DNA from: Arthrobacter sp. efr-133-TYG-118
Lineage (GTDB): Bacteria > Actinomycetota > Actinomycetes > Actinomycetales > Micrococcaceae
NCBI RefSeq assembly: GCF_030209755.1
Contig: NZ_JARVRH010000014.1
Location: forward strand, 38,970 to 102,969
Direction of reading: 5' to 3'
DNA: 64,000 nucleotides
This document shows, one piece after another, positions 43,615 through 52,177 of this stretch (the stretch's first letter is position 1; every line of letters begins with the position of its first letter). The notes beneath the pieces were generated by a model. The model saw only the letters and a list, made by a program, of their open reading frames with translations, was not told the origin of the DNA and made no database searches. The translations under genes were made by a program, and so were the position numbers.

Positions 43615-44988
43615 ATGGATTCACAGAGGGCCCTTCCCATTGCCGTGATTGGCGCCGGACCCATCGGCCTGGCCGCCGCCGCGCACCTGCTTGAACGCGG
43701 CCTGGAACCGGTGATCTTCGAAGCAGGCCCGACGGCGGGCGCCGCGATCGAACAATGGCGGCACATCCGCTTGTTCTCGCCTTGGCGGTTCAACCTCGAC
43801 GCCGCCGCCGTCCGCCTGCTCGGTCAAACCGGCTGGGAACCTCCGCGCCTGACCGCACTGCCCTATGGCGGGGAACTCATCGACGATTACCTTGCACCCT
43901 TGGCCGCACTTCCGGCAATCGGTTCCCGCCTTAAGACCGGTGCCCGCGTCGTCGCGGTAACCCGTGCCGGGCTGGACAAAACCCACGCCCGGGACCGCGA
44001 CACAACCCCGTTCACCGTAAGGGTCGAGCACAACGGCGGGGAGGTCCGGGATCACACCGTGGCAGCCGTGATCGATGCCTCGGGGACCTGGTCCGCCCGG
44101 AACCCGCTTGGCACATCGGGCCTGCCGGCCATCGGCGAGAACACGGCCGTTGACTGGATCTCCTCGCCCCTGCCCGACGTTTTGGGCCGGGAACGGGAGT
44201 CGTTTGCCGGCCGCCGCGTCTTGGTGGTCGGAGCCGGGCACTCTGCGGCGAACACCCTGATCAACCTCGCGGAGCTTGCCAAGGACGAACCCGGAACCCG
44301 GATCGTGTGGGCTGTCCGGGGCGGGTCCGCGGAGAAGGCCTATGGCGGCGGGGACGCCGACGGCCTGCCCGCCCGCGGCCAGCTTGGCGGAAAGCTGCGC
44401 CGCCTCGTGGAGGCCGGAAAGATCGAATTGCACACCGGATTCGGCATCGCGGCCCTGAAATCCCTGGACACGCACGTGGGCGTCGAAGCCGTCGACGGGC
44501 GCACCCTTGAGGCCGACGTTGTCGTACCCTGCATCGGTTTCCGTCCGGACCTGGAGATCCTGCGCGAGCTCCGCCTCAACCTGGACCCTGCCGTTGAAGC
44601 ACCCGTCGAATTGGGCCCGCTGATCGACCCGGAATTCCATTCCTGCGGCACCGTCCCCCCGCACGGGGCTCGTGTTCTGGCGCACCCGGAGAAGGACTTC
44701 TACATTGTCGGCATGAAGTCCTACGGACGGGCGCCGACCTTCCTGCTGGCCACCGGCTACGAGCAGGTCCGCTCCGTTGCCGCCGCCCTCGCCGGGGACC
44801 AGGCAGCGGCCGACATCGTCCAGCTCGAACTGCCGGAAACAGGTGTCTGCTCCACTAACGGCACCAGCTGCGACGCGCCCGCCACGGGCACCACCGCATC
44901 CGAGGAATCCGGCTGCTGCGCGGCCCCCGAACCGGTTCTCGTCGGTTTCCCCACCGGACTTTCCCACGGACGCTCCGGCGGACTCTGA
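43615..44988 (+). CDS. FAD/NAD(P)-dependent monooxygenase-like protein of ars operon (ArsO-like)
   Basis: Two Rossmann motifs, PIAVIGAGPIGLAAAAHL (FAD) and RRVLVVGAGHSAANTLINL (NADPH), with IEQWRHIRLFSPWRFN (FMO-like) and a late GIAALKSL … VVPCIGFRPDLEI. Similar flavoproteins are found in many actinobacterial ars operons; activity is unproven. The C-terminal tail is Cys-rich (TGVCSTNGTSC … SGCCAAPE), which could bind As(III) or a metal. RBS GAGGAGG 5 bases before ATG 43615. Confidence 0.8.
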   Translation: MDSQRALPIAVIGAGPIGLAAAAHLLERGLEPVIFEAGPTAGAAIEQWRHIRLFSPWRFNLDAAAVRLLGQTGWEPPRLTALPYGGELIDDYLAPLAALPAIGSRLKTGARVVAVTRAGLDKTHARDRDTTPFTVRVEHNGGEVRDHTVAAVIDASGTWSARNPLGTSGLPAIGENTAVDWISSPLPDVLGRERESFAGRRVLVVGAGHSAANTLINLAELAKDEPGTRIVWAVRGGSAEKAYGGGDADGLPARGQLGGKLRRLVEAGKIELHTGFGIAALKSLDTHVGVEAVDGRTLEADVVVPCIGFRPDLEILRELRLNLDPAVEAPVELGPLIDPEFHSCGTVPPHGARVLAHPEKDFYIVGMKSYGRAPTFLLATGYEQVRSVAAALAGDQAAADIVQLELPETGVCSTNGTSCDAPATGTTASEESGCCAAPEPVLVGFPTGLSHGRSGGL

Positions 44989-45020
44989 TGCAAGAATCGG
45001 CGATCTCTGATGCAAGAATC
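44983..45020. repeat. 22-bp tandem direct repeat at gene junction
   Basis: CTCTGATGCAAGAATC occurs at 44983-44998 and 45005-45020. It covers the stop codon of the flavoprotein gene and repeats just before the second arsC, probably a slippage duplication. Confidence 0.85.
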
Positions 45021-45026
45021 ACAGGC

Positions 45027-45449
45027 ATGACCGAGACCACCCACACCCCCAGCGTCCTATTCGTCTGCAGCAAGAACGGCGGAAAGTCCCAGCTCGCCGC
45101 CGGACTCATGCGGGACCTCGCCGGAGACACCGTCAGCGTGCATTCCGCGGGCACCAAGCCCGGCGAGGAACTGAACCCCGAATCCGTCGAGTCCTTGAAT
45201 GAACTCGGCATCGACATCACCGGCGAGCACCCCAAAATCGTCACGGACGAGGTGCTCAACGCGGCCGACGTCGTGGTTGTCCTTGGCACCGAAGCCAAAC
45301 TTGAACCCCGCAGCGCGGCCCGCTTCGAGTTCTGGGAAACGGACGAACCTTCCACTCGCGGCATCGAAGGCATGGAACGTATGCGCCTGGTCCGCGACGA
45401 CATCAATACCCGGATCCAAAAGCTCTACGCCGAACTCCTCGAGAACTAG
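45027..45449 (+). CDS. Second arsenate reductase-like protein with C-x5-K loop
   Basis: Low-MW phosphatase fold, 140 aa: VLFVCSKNGGKSQLAAGLM gives C-x5-K-S where classical members have Arg. KIVTDEVLNAADVVVVLG and an acidic C-terminus follow. The NGGKSQ form is seen in actinobacterial ArsC-like proteins and may mark the mycothiol-dependent branch, but that link is from memory and should be treated as inference. ATG 45027 is used because the upstream frame runs over the direct repeat. Confidence 0.78.
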   Translation: MTETTHTPSVLFVCSKNGGKSQLAAGLMRDLAGDTVSVHSAGTKPGEELNPESVESLNELGIDITGEHPKIVTDEVLNAADVVVVLGTEAKLEPRSAARFEFWETDEPSTRGIEGMERMRLVRDDINTRIQKLYAELLEN

Positions 45450-45456
45450 GAACCCG

Positions 45457-46002
45457 ATGGATCTAGCCCGGGAAGGATGCCTCGCCGGATACAGCCGGGC
45501 CCTTCAGGAGTTGAACAGCTGGCTGGAGAACGCGACCACCTCGGAACTGCGGCGCAAGAGCAACGGAACCCGCTGGACCAACGAGGAACTGCTTTTCCAC
45601 ATGGTCTTCGGATACATGATCGTCCGTTCCCTCTTGCCTTTGGTCCGCATCATGAGCCGTCTGCCCCGGTCCTGGAGCCGAGGCTTCGCCGCCGGTTTGA
45701 ACGCGGTCACCGGCCCGTTCGATGTCGTGAACTATTGGGGTTCCCGGGCGGCCGCCATGGTCTATGACCGGCACCGGATGGGCCGGAAGTTGGAAAAGAC
45801 AATCACGGCCCTGGCGCACCGCCTCGAACGCGAAACCGCGGTTTCCTTGGCCAGATCGATGCCTTTCCCGACTCGGTGGGATCCTTTCTTCAGGGCCGAT
45901 ATGACCCTCGCGGACGTCTACGGCTATGCCACACTGCATTTCGACTTCCACGCCAAGCAGTTGAGCCTCCGGCCACCGGATTCCCCACCCGGGCCATCCT
46001 GA
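45457..46002 (+). CDS. DinB-like four-helix protein
   Basis: All-helical protein of 181 aa: YSRALQELNSWLENATTSEL … RWTNEELLFHMVFGYMIV … ADVYGYATLHFDFHAKQL, with His positions (HMVFG, HFDFH) as in the DinB/mycothiol-dependent superfamily metal site. It begins 8 bases after arsC2 and probably belongs to the operon. Possibly a thiol-dependent transferase; unproven. Confidence 0.65.
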   Translation: MDLAREGCLAGYSRALQELNSWLENATTSELRRKSNGTRWTNEELLFHMVFGYMIVRSLLPLVRIMSRLPRSWSRGFAAGLNAVTGPFDVVNYWGSRAAAMVYDRHRMGRKLEKTITALAHRLERETAVSLARSMPFPTRWDPFFRADMTLADVYGYATLHFDFHAKQLSLRPPDSPPGPS

Positions 46003-46024
46003 TGTCCGCGGCGCAGGGCACATA

Positions 46025-46108
46025 CTGCTGGATCATCGCCGAGGTACCGGAGGGAGACCCGCGTGTTTCCTGGGAATGGGCCGTGGGCGACTCCCGATGA
46101 TCCAGCAG
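46025..46108. repeat. Inverted repeat (14 bp arms, 56-base spacer)
   Basis: CTGCTGGATCATCG at 46025-46038 and CGATGATCCAGCAG at 46095-46108 are exact complements. They flank a GC-rich spacer between the arsenic operon and the MinD-like gene. Could be a terminator-like structure or ends of a small lost element. Confidence 0.75.
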
Positions 46109-46291
46109 AATGTCGATTCGCCCCCTCTGGCGCTGACGCGAGGGCCCAAACGAAGGCCGCAAACCGCCGTCCAAACTGCCAGGCACGGCCCACATGTCAG
46201 GTTTGAGGCCGTCGCCACTTAGACTTGCTGGTTGAAGCAATCTAAACGAGAGCCGCGGCGCACAACGCTGCGAGTCTTAGGGGACAAGACC

Positions 46292-47605
46292 ATGCCGGAT
46301 TCTTTGGACAACGAAGCCAGCGCCGCTGCATCGAACGAAGGACAGCCCGACCTTCGTCGACGCCGCGATCGCCGTCGCGCCGAGGGTGACCCCTGGACAG
46401 GAACTATGCCGATCATTACGCCAAACGATTCCGACGCGCCCGCATCCACTCCTGCCCCGCTCCAAAGCAGATCCTGGGCTGAAGCGGCAGCCGCCGCCGA
46501 CGCGTCCGCCGGGACGGTAACGGACCGCTCGGAAACAGACAGCGAAGACTCGAACAGCGGTGACGCGAGCCTTGAGGAACCACGCCGTGAGATCCCGACG
46601 GCGGCAGCACCGGCGTCGGGCGCTGTTCCCCCAGGTGCCGCACGAGCCGGACGCGCCGCAGCCGCCAACGCTCCGATTTCGGACTTCATCTCCTCACCGG
46701 GTTCCTTCGTGAGGGAACAAAAACCGCGTCCCATCGGTGGCTTCCGCGGCATGCTCTACAAGCTGAGCGGCGGCGCCTGGAACCTCGGGCCCAGCGCCAA
46801 GCAGCGCGAAGAGGACGAGCTGGCGCGACGCATTTCCCGCCAGCTCCAAGGCAGCTACAACACGGCCGTCTTGAGCCTCAAGGGCGGGATCGGCAAGACC
46901 TCCACCACGGTCGGCGTGGGCCTCACGCTGGCGGAATTCCGTGGCGACCCGCCCTGCGCCATCGACGCCAACCCCGATTCCGGCGACCTCGTGGAGCGCG
47001 CCCTGGGCGAGGGCATCTACCAGAAGGCTACGCCGCGCACCATCACGGACCTGCTCAAGAACGTCGACAATGTCGATTCGCTCACGGCACTCGCCCGGTA
47101 CATGCACCATGCCGGCCGACTGCACCTGATCGCCGGCGAACAGGACCCGGAAGTTTCGGATTCATTGACAGCCGAGGAATACCTGCGGATCCGCCAACTG
47201 ATCTCGGGCTACTATTCCGTTGCGCTGACCGACTGCGGAACCGGCGTCACGCACAACGCGATGAGCGGCATCCTTCAATCGGCCGACAACCTCATCATCG
47301 CCGCCGGCTACGCCGTGAGCGGGGCCAAGCGGGCCCGCAGCACCCTTCAGTGGCTTGCGAGCCACGGCTACGAGGAACTCGCCCGCAACGCGATCGTGGT
47401 CATCACGGACAAGGACGAGGTGTCGTCCCGCGTGGACAAGGATGCCATCGAGGAACACCTCTCCGGGATCTGCCGCCAGTTGATCGCCGTGCCGCACGAC
47501 AGGGGAGTGGCCGACGGTGACCTGGTCACCCTTGATGTCCTGCGCCCCGATACCCGTCGTGCGTACAAAGAGATCGCGGCCGCGATCGTGGACGGGTACG
47601 TATAG
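46292..47605 (+). CDS. MinD/ParA-like ATPase (ESX/T7SS-type)
   Basis: Residues 1-150 are a disordered, acidic Ser/Ala/Pro region; the ATPase domain follows with deviant Walker A LSLKGGIGKTSTTVGVGLTL, the metal-site IDANPDSGDL and Walker B-like YYSVALTDCGTGV, then LIIAAGYAVSGAKRA. The KGGIGKT plus DANP…GDL order is typical of EspI/MinD-like proteins linked to type VII secretion in actinobacteria. ATG 46292 is preceded by AGGGGACA. No secretion gene is adjacent, so partner is unknown. Confidence 0.8.
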   Translation: MPDSLDNEASAAASNEGQPDLRRRRDRRRAEGDPWTGTMPIITPNDSDAPASTPAPLQSRSWAEAAAAADASAGTVTDRSETDSEDSNSGDASLEEPRREIPTAAAPASGAVPPGAARAGRAAAANAPISDFISSPGSFVREQKPRPIGGFRGMLYKLSGGAWNLGPSAKQREEDELARRISRQLQGSYNTAVLSLKGGIGKTSTTVGVGLTLAEFRGDPPCAIDANPDSGDLVERALGEGIYQKATPRTITDLLKNVDNVDSLTALARYMHHAGRLHLIAGEQDPEVSDSLTAEEYLRIRQLISGYYSVALTDCGTGVTHNAMSGILQSADNLIIAAGYAVSGAKRARSTLQWLASHGYEELARNAIVVITDKDEVSSRVDKDAIEEHLSGICRQLIAVPHDRGVADGDLVTLDVLRPDTRRAYKEIAAAIVDGYV

Positions 47606-47901
47606 CGCCTCCGCTTTTGGGTGGGGCTACTTAGTTATTGCCTAGGGTGACGCTGTCGACACTCTATTTACTACTTGGTTTTGCCTAGGTGAGAGCGGGT
47701 TTTTACTCGACTACTACGCGGATTGCAAATTGTCGCTTCCGCCGGGATTTCCCTAGAGTTGCACCTGGACGTCATTCGCTTTGCGGGGCGTCCTCGCCAT
47801 GACCGGGAGCTGGGCCCGGGCATGGTGCACCAAATTCCGTGCCTTCATGACACCCCGCTGCGCCCGTTTCTGAACCCGAGGCCAGCACCCAGGAGCCTCC
47901 T
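47606..47901. other. Intergenic region
   Basis: About 300 bases between the MinD-like and the GH25-like genes. TTGCCTAGGGTGA and TTTGCCTAGGTGA form an imperfect direct repeat (about 47638-47695) within AT-richer DNA that likely holds the downstream promoter. No gene seen. Confidence 0.35.
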
Positions 47902-48747
47902 TTGATTCCCAAAAAACTTGCCTTGATGTTCGCTGCCGTGCTTCTCTTCGGACTGACGGGTGCCACTGGCGCTCGCCCCTCCGCCAACACAGCGCCCGAC
48001 GCCGCCCCCGCACCAATCGCGAACGCCGCACCGGCCGCTGAAGTCGCCCCGCTCGTTACCCCGGATCCAGCACCGGCCGCCGTTCCGCAGCCTGCCGCCG
48101 CACCCGCGCCCGCCGTCGTCGTGCCCCAAGCTGCCGCCGTACCCCAAGGCGGCTCCGTTAAGGTGCTCGACACCACCGCGGCCATCACCGACCCCAACTG
48201 GTTCCGCCAGGCCTATGCCGAGGGTTTTCGTCTCTACGTCATGCACTCCACCGTCTGGGGCACGTGCACCCCGTGGCAACAGACCCAGGCCCAATTGAAG
48301 ATGGCGCTCGACGCCGGCCTCAAGATCGCGGTCTACACGCGTGATGCTTCGTGCTGGGAGAACGGGATCAAAGCCGCTGGCCCGTACATGTCACAACTGC
48401 AGTTCTTCGCCCTGGACATCGAACCCGGTGGATCCCTGGTAACGCGGGCGATGGTGGATGGCGTGCGGAGCCTTGGCGTCCGGCCCGTGATCTACAGCGG
48501 CAGCGGCATGTGGCCCGGCTTGATGGGCAACAGCACCGCATTCTCGGATGTCCCCCTCTGGGATACCGACACGAGCAGCCTCAACTATTCCAGCTGGACC
48601 GCGGACTACCTGGCGCCGGCACCTGTGCAGTACGGCGGCTGGAATACGGCCGGCACCATGCGCGTGGGGATCCAGCAGAAGTTCGAACATACCCTGAACG
48701 GCATCAACGTTGACTTGAACTCGTTCAACGCGAGCTTCCTGAAGTAG
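47902..48747 (+). CDS. Secreted GH25-like (DUF1906-like) TIM-barrel protein
   Basis: Signal peptide MIPKKLALMFAAVLLFGLTG, then a 70-residue Ala/Pro-rich linker typical of cell-wall proteins, then a barrel domain: VLDTTAAITDPNWFRQAYAE, FRLYVMHSTVWGTC, LKIAVYTRDASCWENG, QFFALDIEPGG (candidate acidic residues D and E), VRPVIYSGSGMW, VPLWDTD. Resembles lysozyme-like GH25. TTG start with GGAG 8 bases before. Probably acts on peptidoglycan outside the membrane. Confidence 0.7.
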   Translation: MIPKKLALMFAAVLLFGLTGATGARPSANTAPDAAPAPIANAAPAAEVAPLVTPDPAPAAVPQPAAAPAPAVVVPQAAAVPQGGSVKVLDTTAAITDPNWFRQAYAEGFRLYVMHSTVWGTCTPWQQTQAQLKMALDAGLKIAVYTRDASCWENGIKAAGPYMSQLQFFALDIEPGGSLVTRAMVDGVRSLGVRPVIYSGSGMWPGLMGNSTAFSDVPLWDTDTSSLNYSSWTADYLAPAPVQYGGWNTAGTMRVGIQQKFEHTLNGINVDLNSFNASFLK

Positions 48748-48789
48748 GCGCTGCGCTAAATTCCTGACCTAGAGGGTATTCCGGGGTCG

Positions 48790-49440
48790 CAGGGACAACA
48801 TGGTGTCGGCGAGTACGGGACGCATCGCATGCGCCAAGGAGTGTACGTTGACGGCGCCGCATGGGCCGCAATGAAACCGTGGGAACAATACCGTGTCCGG
48901 GTCAGCGCCTGCGGCCGAAACCTCTAGCGCACGGACCATATTCGCCAGCCGCTCGGCAGCATCTGTGTGGGGGATCCCCACCATAGGCGTGCGTCATCAG
49001 GTGCAGGCCCTGACTCTCCAGAACGACGGCGGCCGCTCGCGGGCCGGGATATCCCGCCACTATGCGGACCCCGCTAGCGTCAAGGTGTATCGCTGCGAGG
49101 GACTGCTGGTGACTGACAGGGTGCGCACGGTGCTGGACCTGGCCGCCTTCACCCCGTTCGTTGAATCCATCGTTCCTTTGGATCACGTGCTCAAGACCGA
49201 CCGGAAACGGGGATTGCCCGCCGTCACGAAAGAGACGCTTCTGGCCGGAGCGGACGGAATTTACACGGCAGCGGCCATCCGGAGAATCCAAGCGGCGGTG
49301 GATTTCGCAGATCCCCTTTCCGGATCTGCGGGGGAATCCTACAGCCGCGCCTTGATGCATGTCGCAGGATTCGAGGCCCCGGTTCGCCGCGCTGAATGCC
49401 TGACGCGGCCGGAATTCCCCGTGCGACAAGTATTTGGCGC
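48790..49440 (+). pseudogene. Decayed DUF559/AbiEi-like endonuclease-domain gene
   Basis: One frame gives GVYVDGAAWAAMKPWEQYRV and SACGRNL then TAG; a second, from about 48910, gives SARTIFASRSAASVWGIPT and LLVTDRVRTVLDLAAFTPFV … SGSAGESYSRALMHVAGFEAP. Together these match the N-terminal two thirds of the common actinobacterial 'type IV TA antitoxin/DUF559' proteins. The nuclease-like C-terminus is missing; the frame runs into the MFS gene. A frameshift and a stop make it a pseudogene. Confidence 0.7.
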
Positions 49441-49465
49441 GTCGCAAAGGAGGCAGCGTCCTAGG

Positions 49466-50695
49466 ATGAAAGGGATGACCACCACCAGCACCCTTCAGCC
49501 CTTCAATCTCCGCAGCATTGCCTTGCCCGCCTTTGGGCCCGCCCTGCTGTTCTGTATCGGCGAAGGAGCGGTGCTTCCGGTGGTGGCATTGTCTGCCCGC
49601 GACCTCGGTGCTTCCGTGGCCGTTTCCGCGCTGGTGGTCACCCTGATCGGGCTGGGGTCGTGGTTCTTCAACCTGCCCGCTTCGCTCATCACCATCAAGT
49701 TCGGCGAACGATGGGCCATCGTCGCCGCAGGTGCCGCCGGAGCATTGGCCTTGTTGGCCGCCGGATTCGCGCCGCTCCTTGCCCACAACGGCATCTGGCT
49801 GCTCGCCGCGGCGATGACCGTCGTCGGGATGTCCACAAGCGTCTTCAACCTCGCGCGCCAGAAGTACCTCACGGAAGCCGTCCCGGTCATCTACCGGGCA
49901 CGCGCCCTCTCGACGCTGGGCGGCGTCACCCGGATCGGCGTCTTCATCGGCCCGTTCGTCGGCGCGGCCGTCATGCAGTTCGCCGGGATCAGCGGCGCGT
50001 ATTGGGTTGGCGTGGCGGGCATGGCGGCCGCCGCGGTCCTGTCCCTCACCATCCCGGACCTTGTGTTGCCGGACGACGTCGACGGTGGACGCAAGGGTCC
50101 CGAGCCCACCCTCCGTGGCGTCGCGGTTTCCCACGCCGGCGTGTTCTTGACCATCGGCACCGGGATCCTGCTGCTCAGCGCGCTGCGGGCCTCGCGCCAA
50201 GTGGTCATCCCTTTGTGGGCGGACCATCTGGGATTGGATGCCACGCACGCGTCACTGATCTACGGTCTGTCCGGCGCGATCGACATGCTGGTGTTCTACC
50301 CAGCCGGCAAGCTCATGGACCGCAAGGGGCGCATGTGGGTCGCAGTGCCGTCCACCCTCATCATGGGTACGGCGTTGTTCCTGATGCCGTCGTCCGTGGA
50401 TTTTGTGGGGCTGCTGCTGGCCTCGCTCCTGATCGGCTTCGGCAACGGCATCAGCTCAGGACTCATCATGACGCTCGGCGCCGACTTTTCCCCGAATAAG
50501 GGTCGTGGGCAATTCCTCGGCTTGTGGAGGTTCATTTCCGACGCCGGTGCCACAGGAGGGCCCGTGTTACTCTCGGCCCTCACTGCCGCCATATCGCTCG
50601 CAGCAGGCGTCTGGGCCACGGGTTTCCTTGGCGTGGCCGCGGCGGCGGTCTTCGCCGTCGCACTCCCGAAACTCAAGCACCGCAGGAACTATTGA
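49466..50695 (+). CDS. MFS transporter
   Basis: About twelve helices; A-loop-like DRKGRMWVAVPS after TM8 (YPAGKLMDRKGR) and FGERWAIVAAGAAG in the first half. Drug or metabolite proton antiporter by family. The open frame continues upstream through the pseudogene, but AAGGAGG at about 49447-49453 and the domain edge make ATG 49466 (or 49475) the start. Neighbouring hairpin at 50738 may end the transcript. Confidence 0.85.
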   Translation: MKGMTTTSTLQPFNLRSIALPAFGPALLFCIGEGAVLPVVALSARDLGASVAVSALVVTLIGLGSWFFNLPASLITIKFGERWAIVAAGAAGALALLAAGFAPLLAHNGIWLLAAAMTVVGMSTSVFNLARQKYLTEAVPVIYRARALSTLGGVTRIGVFIGPFVGAAVMQFAGISGAYWVGVAGMAAAAVLSLTIPDLVLPDDVDGGRKGPEPTLRGVAVSHAGVFLTIGTGILLLSALRASRQVVIPLWADHLGLDATHASLIYGLSGAIDMLVFYPAGKLMDRKGRMWVAVPSTLIMGTALFLMPSSVDFVGLLLASLLIGFGNGISSGLIMTLGADFSPNKGRGQFLGLWRFISDAGATGGPVLLSALTAAISLAAGVWATGFLGVAAAAVFAVALPKLKHRRNY

Positions 50696-50737
50696 TCCCC
50701 ACCGGTGCGGGCCCAACCGCCGGCTCACCGGTGTGGG

Positions 50738-50803
50738 CCCAACTGACTCGCATTAGATGTCGTTTTGGGCCCTGAAAACGACGTTAACTGCGAGCTAGTT
50801 GGG
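50738..50803. repeat. Long imperfect hairpin (29-base arms)
   Basis: Arms 50738-50766 and 50775-50803 share CCCAACT, CTCGCA and GTCGTTTT as complements, with a few mismatches, around loop GGGCCCTG. Just upstream, CACCGGTG(C/T)GGGCCCAAC occurs twice (50700-50717; 50726-50743). May be a terminator for MFS plus leader element for the acyltransferase. Confidence 0.75.
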
Positions 50804-50839
50804 TATGCAGCTCCCAGACTCCGGTCAGGTGCCTCCGGT

Positions 50840-52174
50840 ATGGTGAATTGGATGTTCTCAGTCATCTCGCCTCCGCATCGTGCCCCCACTGCGAATCCGA
50901 CCCCTGGGAAACCCGACACGGACAGCGTCCCGCCGCTCGGTTCCGGAGCGGAGAATCGCCTGCCGAAGAGCGAACCAAAGCAGTCCCGGCCTGATCTCGC
51001 GACGCTCACCGCACTGCGTTTTGTTGCCGCGCTGTGGGTGGTGTTCTTTCATCTTCAAGCCATGCAGCACACCTTCCTCGCCCCCGTCTATGAGCTGTTC
51101 CGTCCCGTCATTGCCAACGGCGACCTGGGCGTGGACGTGTTCTTTGTGCTCAGCGGCTTCATCATCACGTACACCTACCTGGACCGCTTGGGCCCACGGT
51201 TCCGCTGGAGGGCTGCAGCGGACTTTGTCTGGGCCCGGTTTGCCCGGATGTGGCCCGCGTTCGCGCTGGTGGTGGGCGTGGTAGGCCTGTGGTTCGTGTA
51301 CGGGACCGCGCAGGAAACCGTGCGGGAGTGGTCCCTCCAGACCCAGGCTCCGGACCTGTCGCCGTGGGGTCTGGCCAAGCAGTTGCTAATGATGCATCTC
51401 TGGTTCCAACCCGGCACCGACGGCGCGAGCTGGTTCGGTCCGGGCTGGACCGTCAGCGCCGAGTGGCTGGCCTATTTGGCGTTTCCGCTGCTGGCGCTGG
51501 TCCTGTTCCGGTTGCGTCGGATGCATCCGCTGGCGGCGCTGGCCGCCTCTGTGCTTACCCTCCTTCCGACAGCCATCTGGGGGCCGGACTTGCCGATCCC
51601 CACGGACGGGCACCAGCCTTACGAATGGCTGCTGCGGATCGCCTGCTGCTTCATTGCCGGCGCTTTCGCTTGCATCGCCGCACGGAATGCAGACCGCATG
51701 AAGTTCAACCCTGCCCTGGCCGGTCCCGGCGCCCTGCTGACCGGAACCGCCGTCGTCATCTTCCTGGCCACGGCCGGAAAACCCGGCCCGGGACGGCTGG
51801 CAGTGCTTGCCTTCCCGCTGCTCATTGGCCTTCTTAGCCTGACCCGCGGCTGGCTCCGCTCGGCGTTGTCCGCGGGGTGGCTACAGTACGGCGGGCGCAG
51901 CTCCTACAGCCTGTACTTGGTCCACATGTTCTTCATCTACCTCTTCTACTGGCTCATCAGGGACTGGCCGAATGGTGCCGGACCGCTGGTGGAGAACCTG
52001 CTCGCGACGGCGTGCCTGCTCGGGATTGCCCTGGCCACACACCTGCTGTTCAAGTACGTCGAGGAACCGGCCCGGCTCCGCCTGCGCGCACTGGTGCCGA
52101 GGGTTGGTGCCGCAAGGGTGGCTAGGGCGACTGCCGCCGTCGGGCACTCAAGCCGTGGCGGCGGCCGCCCGTGA
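50840..52174 (+). CDS. Acyltransferase-3 family membrane protein (OafA/YrhL type)
   Basis: Transfers acyl groups to a surface glycan or lipid. TM1 carries LTALRFVAALWVVFFHLQ (catalytic His region), then GDLGVDVFFVLSGFIITYTY and RFARMWPAFALVV; ten or so helices; C-terminal ends in the usual KYVEEPARLRLR. Start uncertain: ATG 50840 or 50852. The last codons lie in a dispersed repeat (52128-52155), which has given the protein a short Gly/Arg-rich tail. Confidence 0.85.
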   Translation: MVNWMFSVISPPHRAPTANPTPGKPDTDSVPPLGSGAENRLPKSEPKQSRPDLATLTALRFVAALWVVFFHLQAMQHTFLAPVYELFRPVIANGDLGVDVFFVLSGFIITYTYLDRLGPRFRWRAAADFVWARFARMWPAFALVVGVVGLWFVYGTAQETVREWSLQTQAPDLSPWGLAKQLLMMHLWFQPGTDGASWFGPGWTVSAEWLAYLAFPLLALVLFRLRRMHPLAALAASVLTLLPTAIWGPDLPIPTDGHQPYEWLLRIACCFIAGAFACIAARNADRMKFNPALAGPGALLTGTAVVIFLATAGKPGPGRLAVLAFPLLIGLLSLTRGWLRSALSAGWLQYGGRSSYSLYLVHMFFIYLFYWLIRDWPNGAGPLVENLLATACLLGIALATHLLFKYVEEPARLRLRALVPRVGAARVARATAAVGHSSRGGGRP

Positions 52175-52177
52175 ACC

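Noticed and set aside
46292..47605. Chromosome partition parA near an origin
   Set aside because: Domain order is MinD/EspI-like, and there is no parB, dnaA boxes or parS-like site nearby.
48902..50248. 448-codon minus-strand ORF
   Set aside because: Antisense shadow of the pseudogene and MFS transporter; Arg/Gln/Asp-rich and without a fold.
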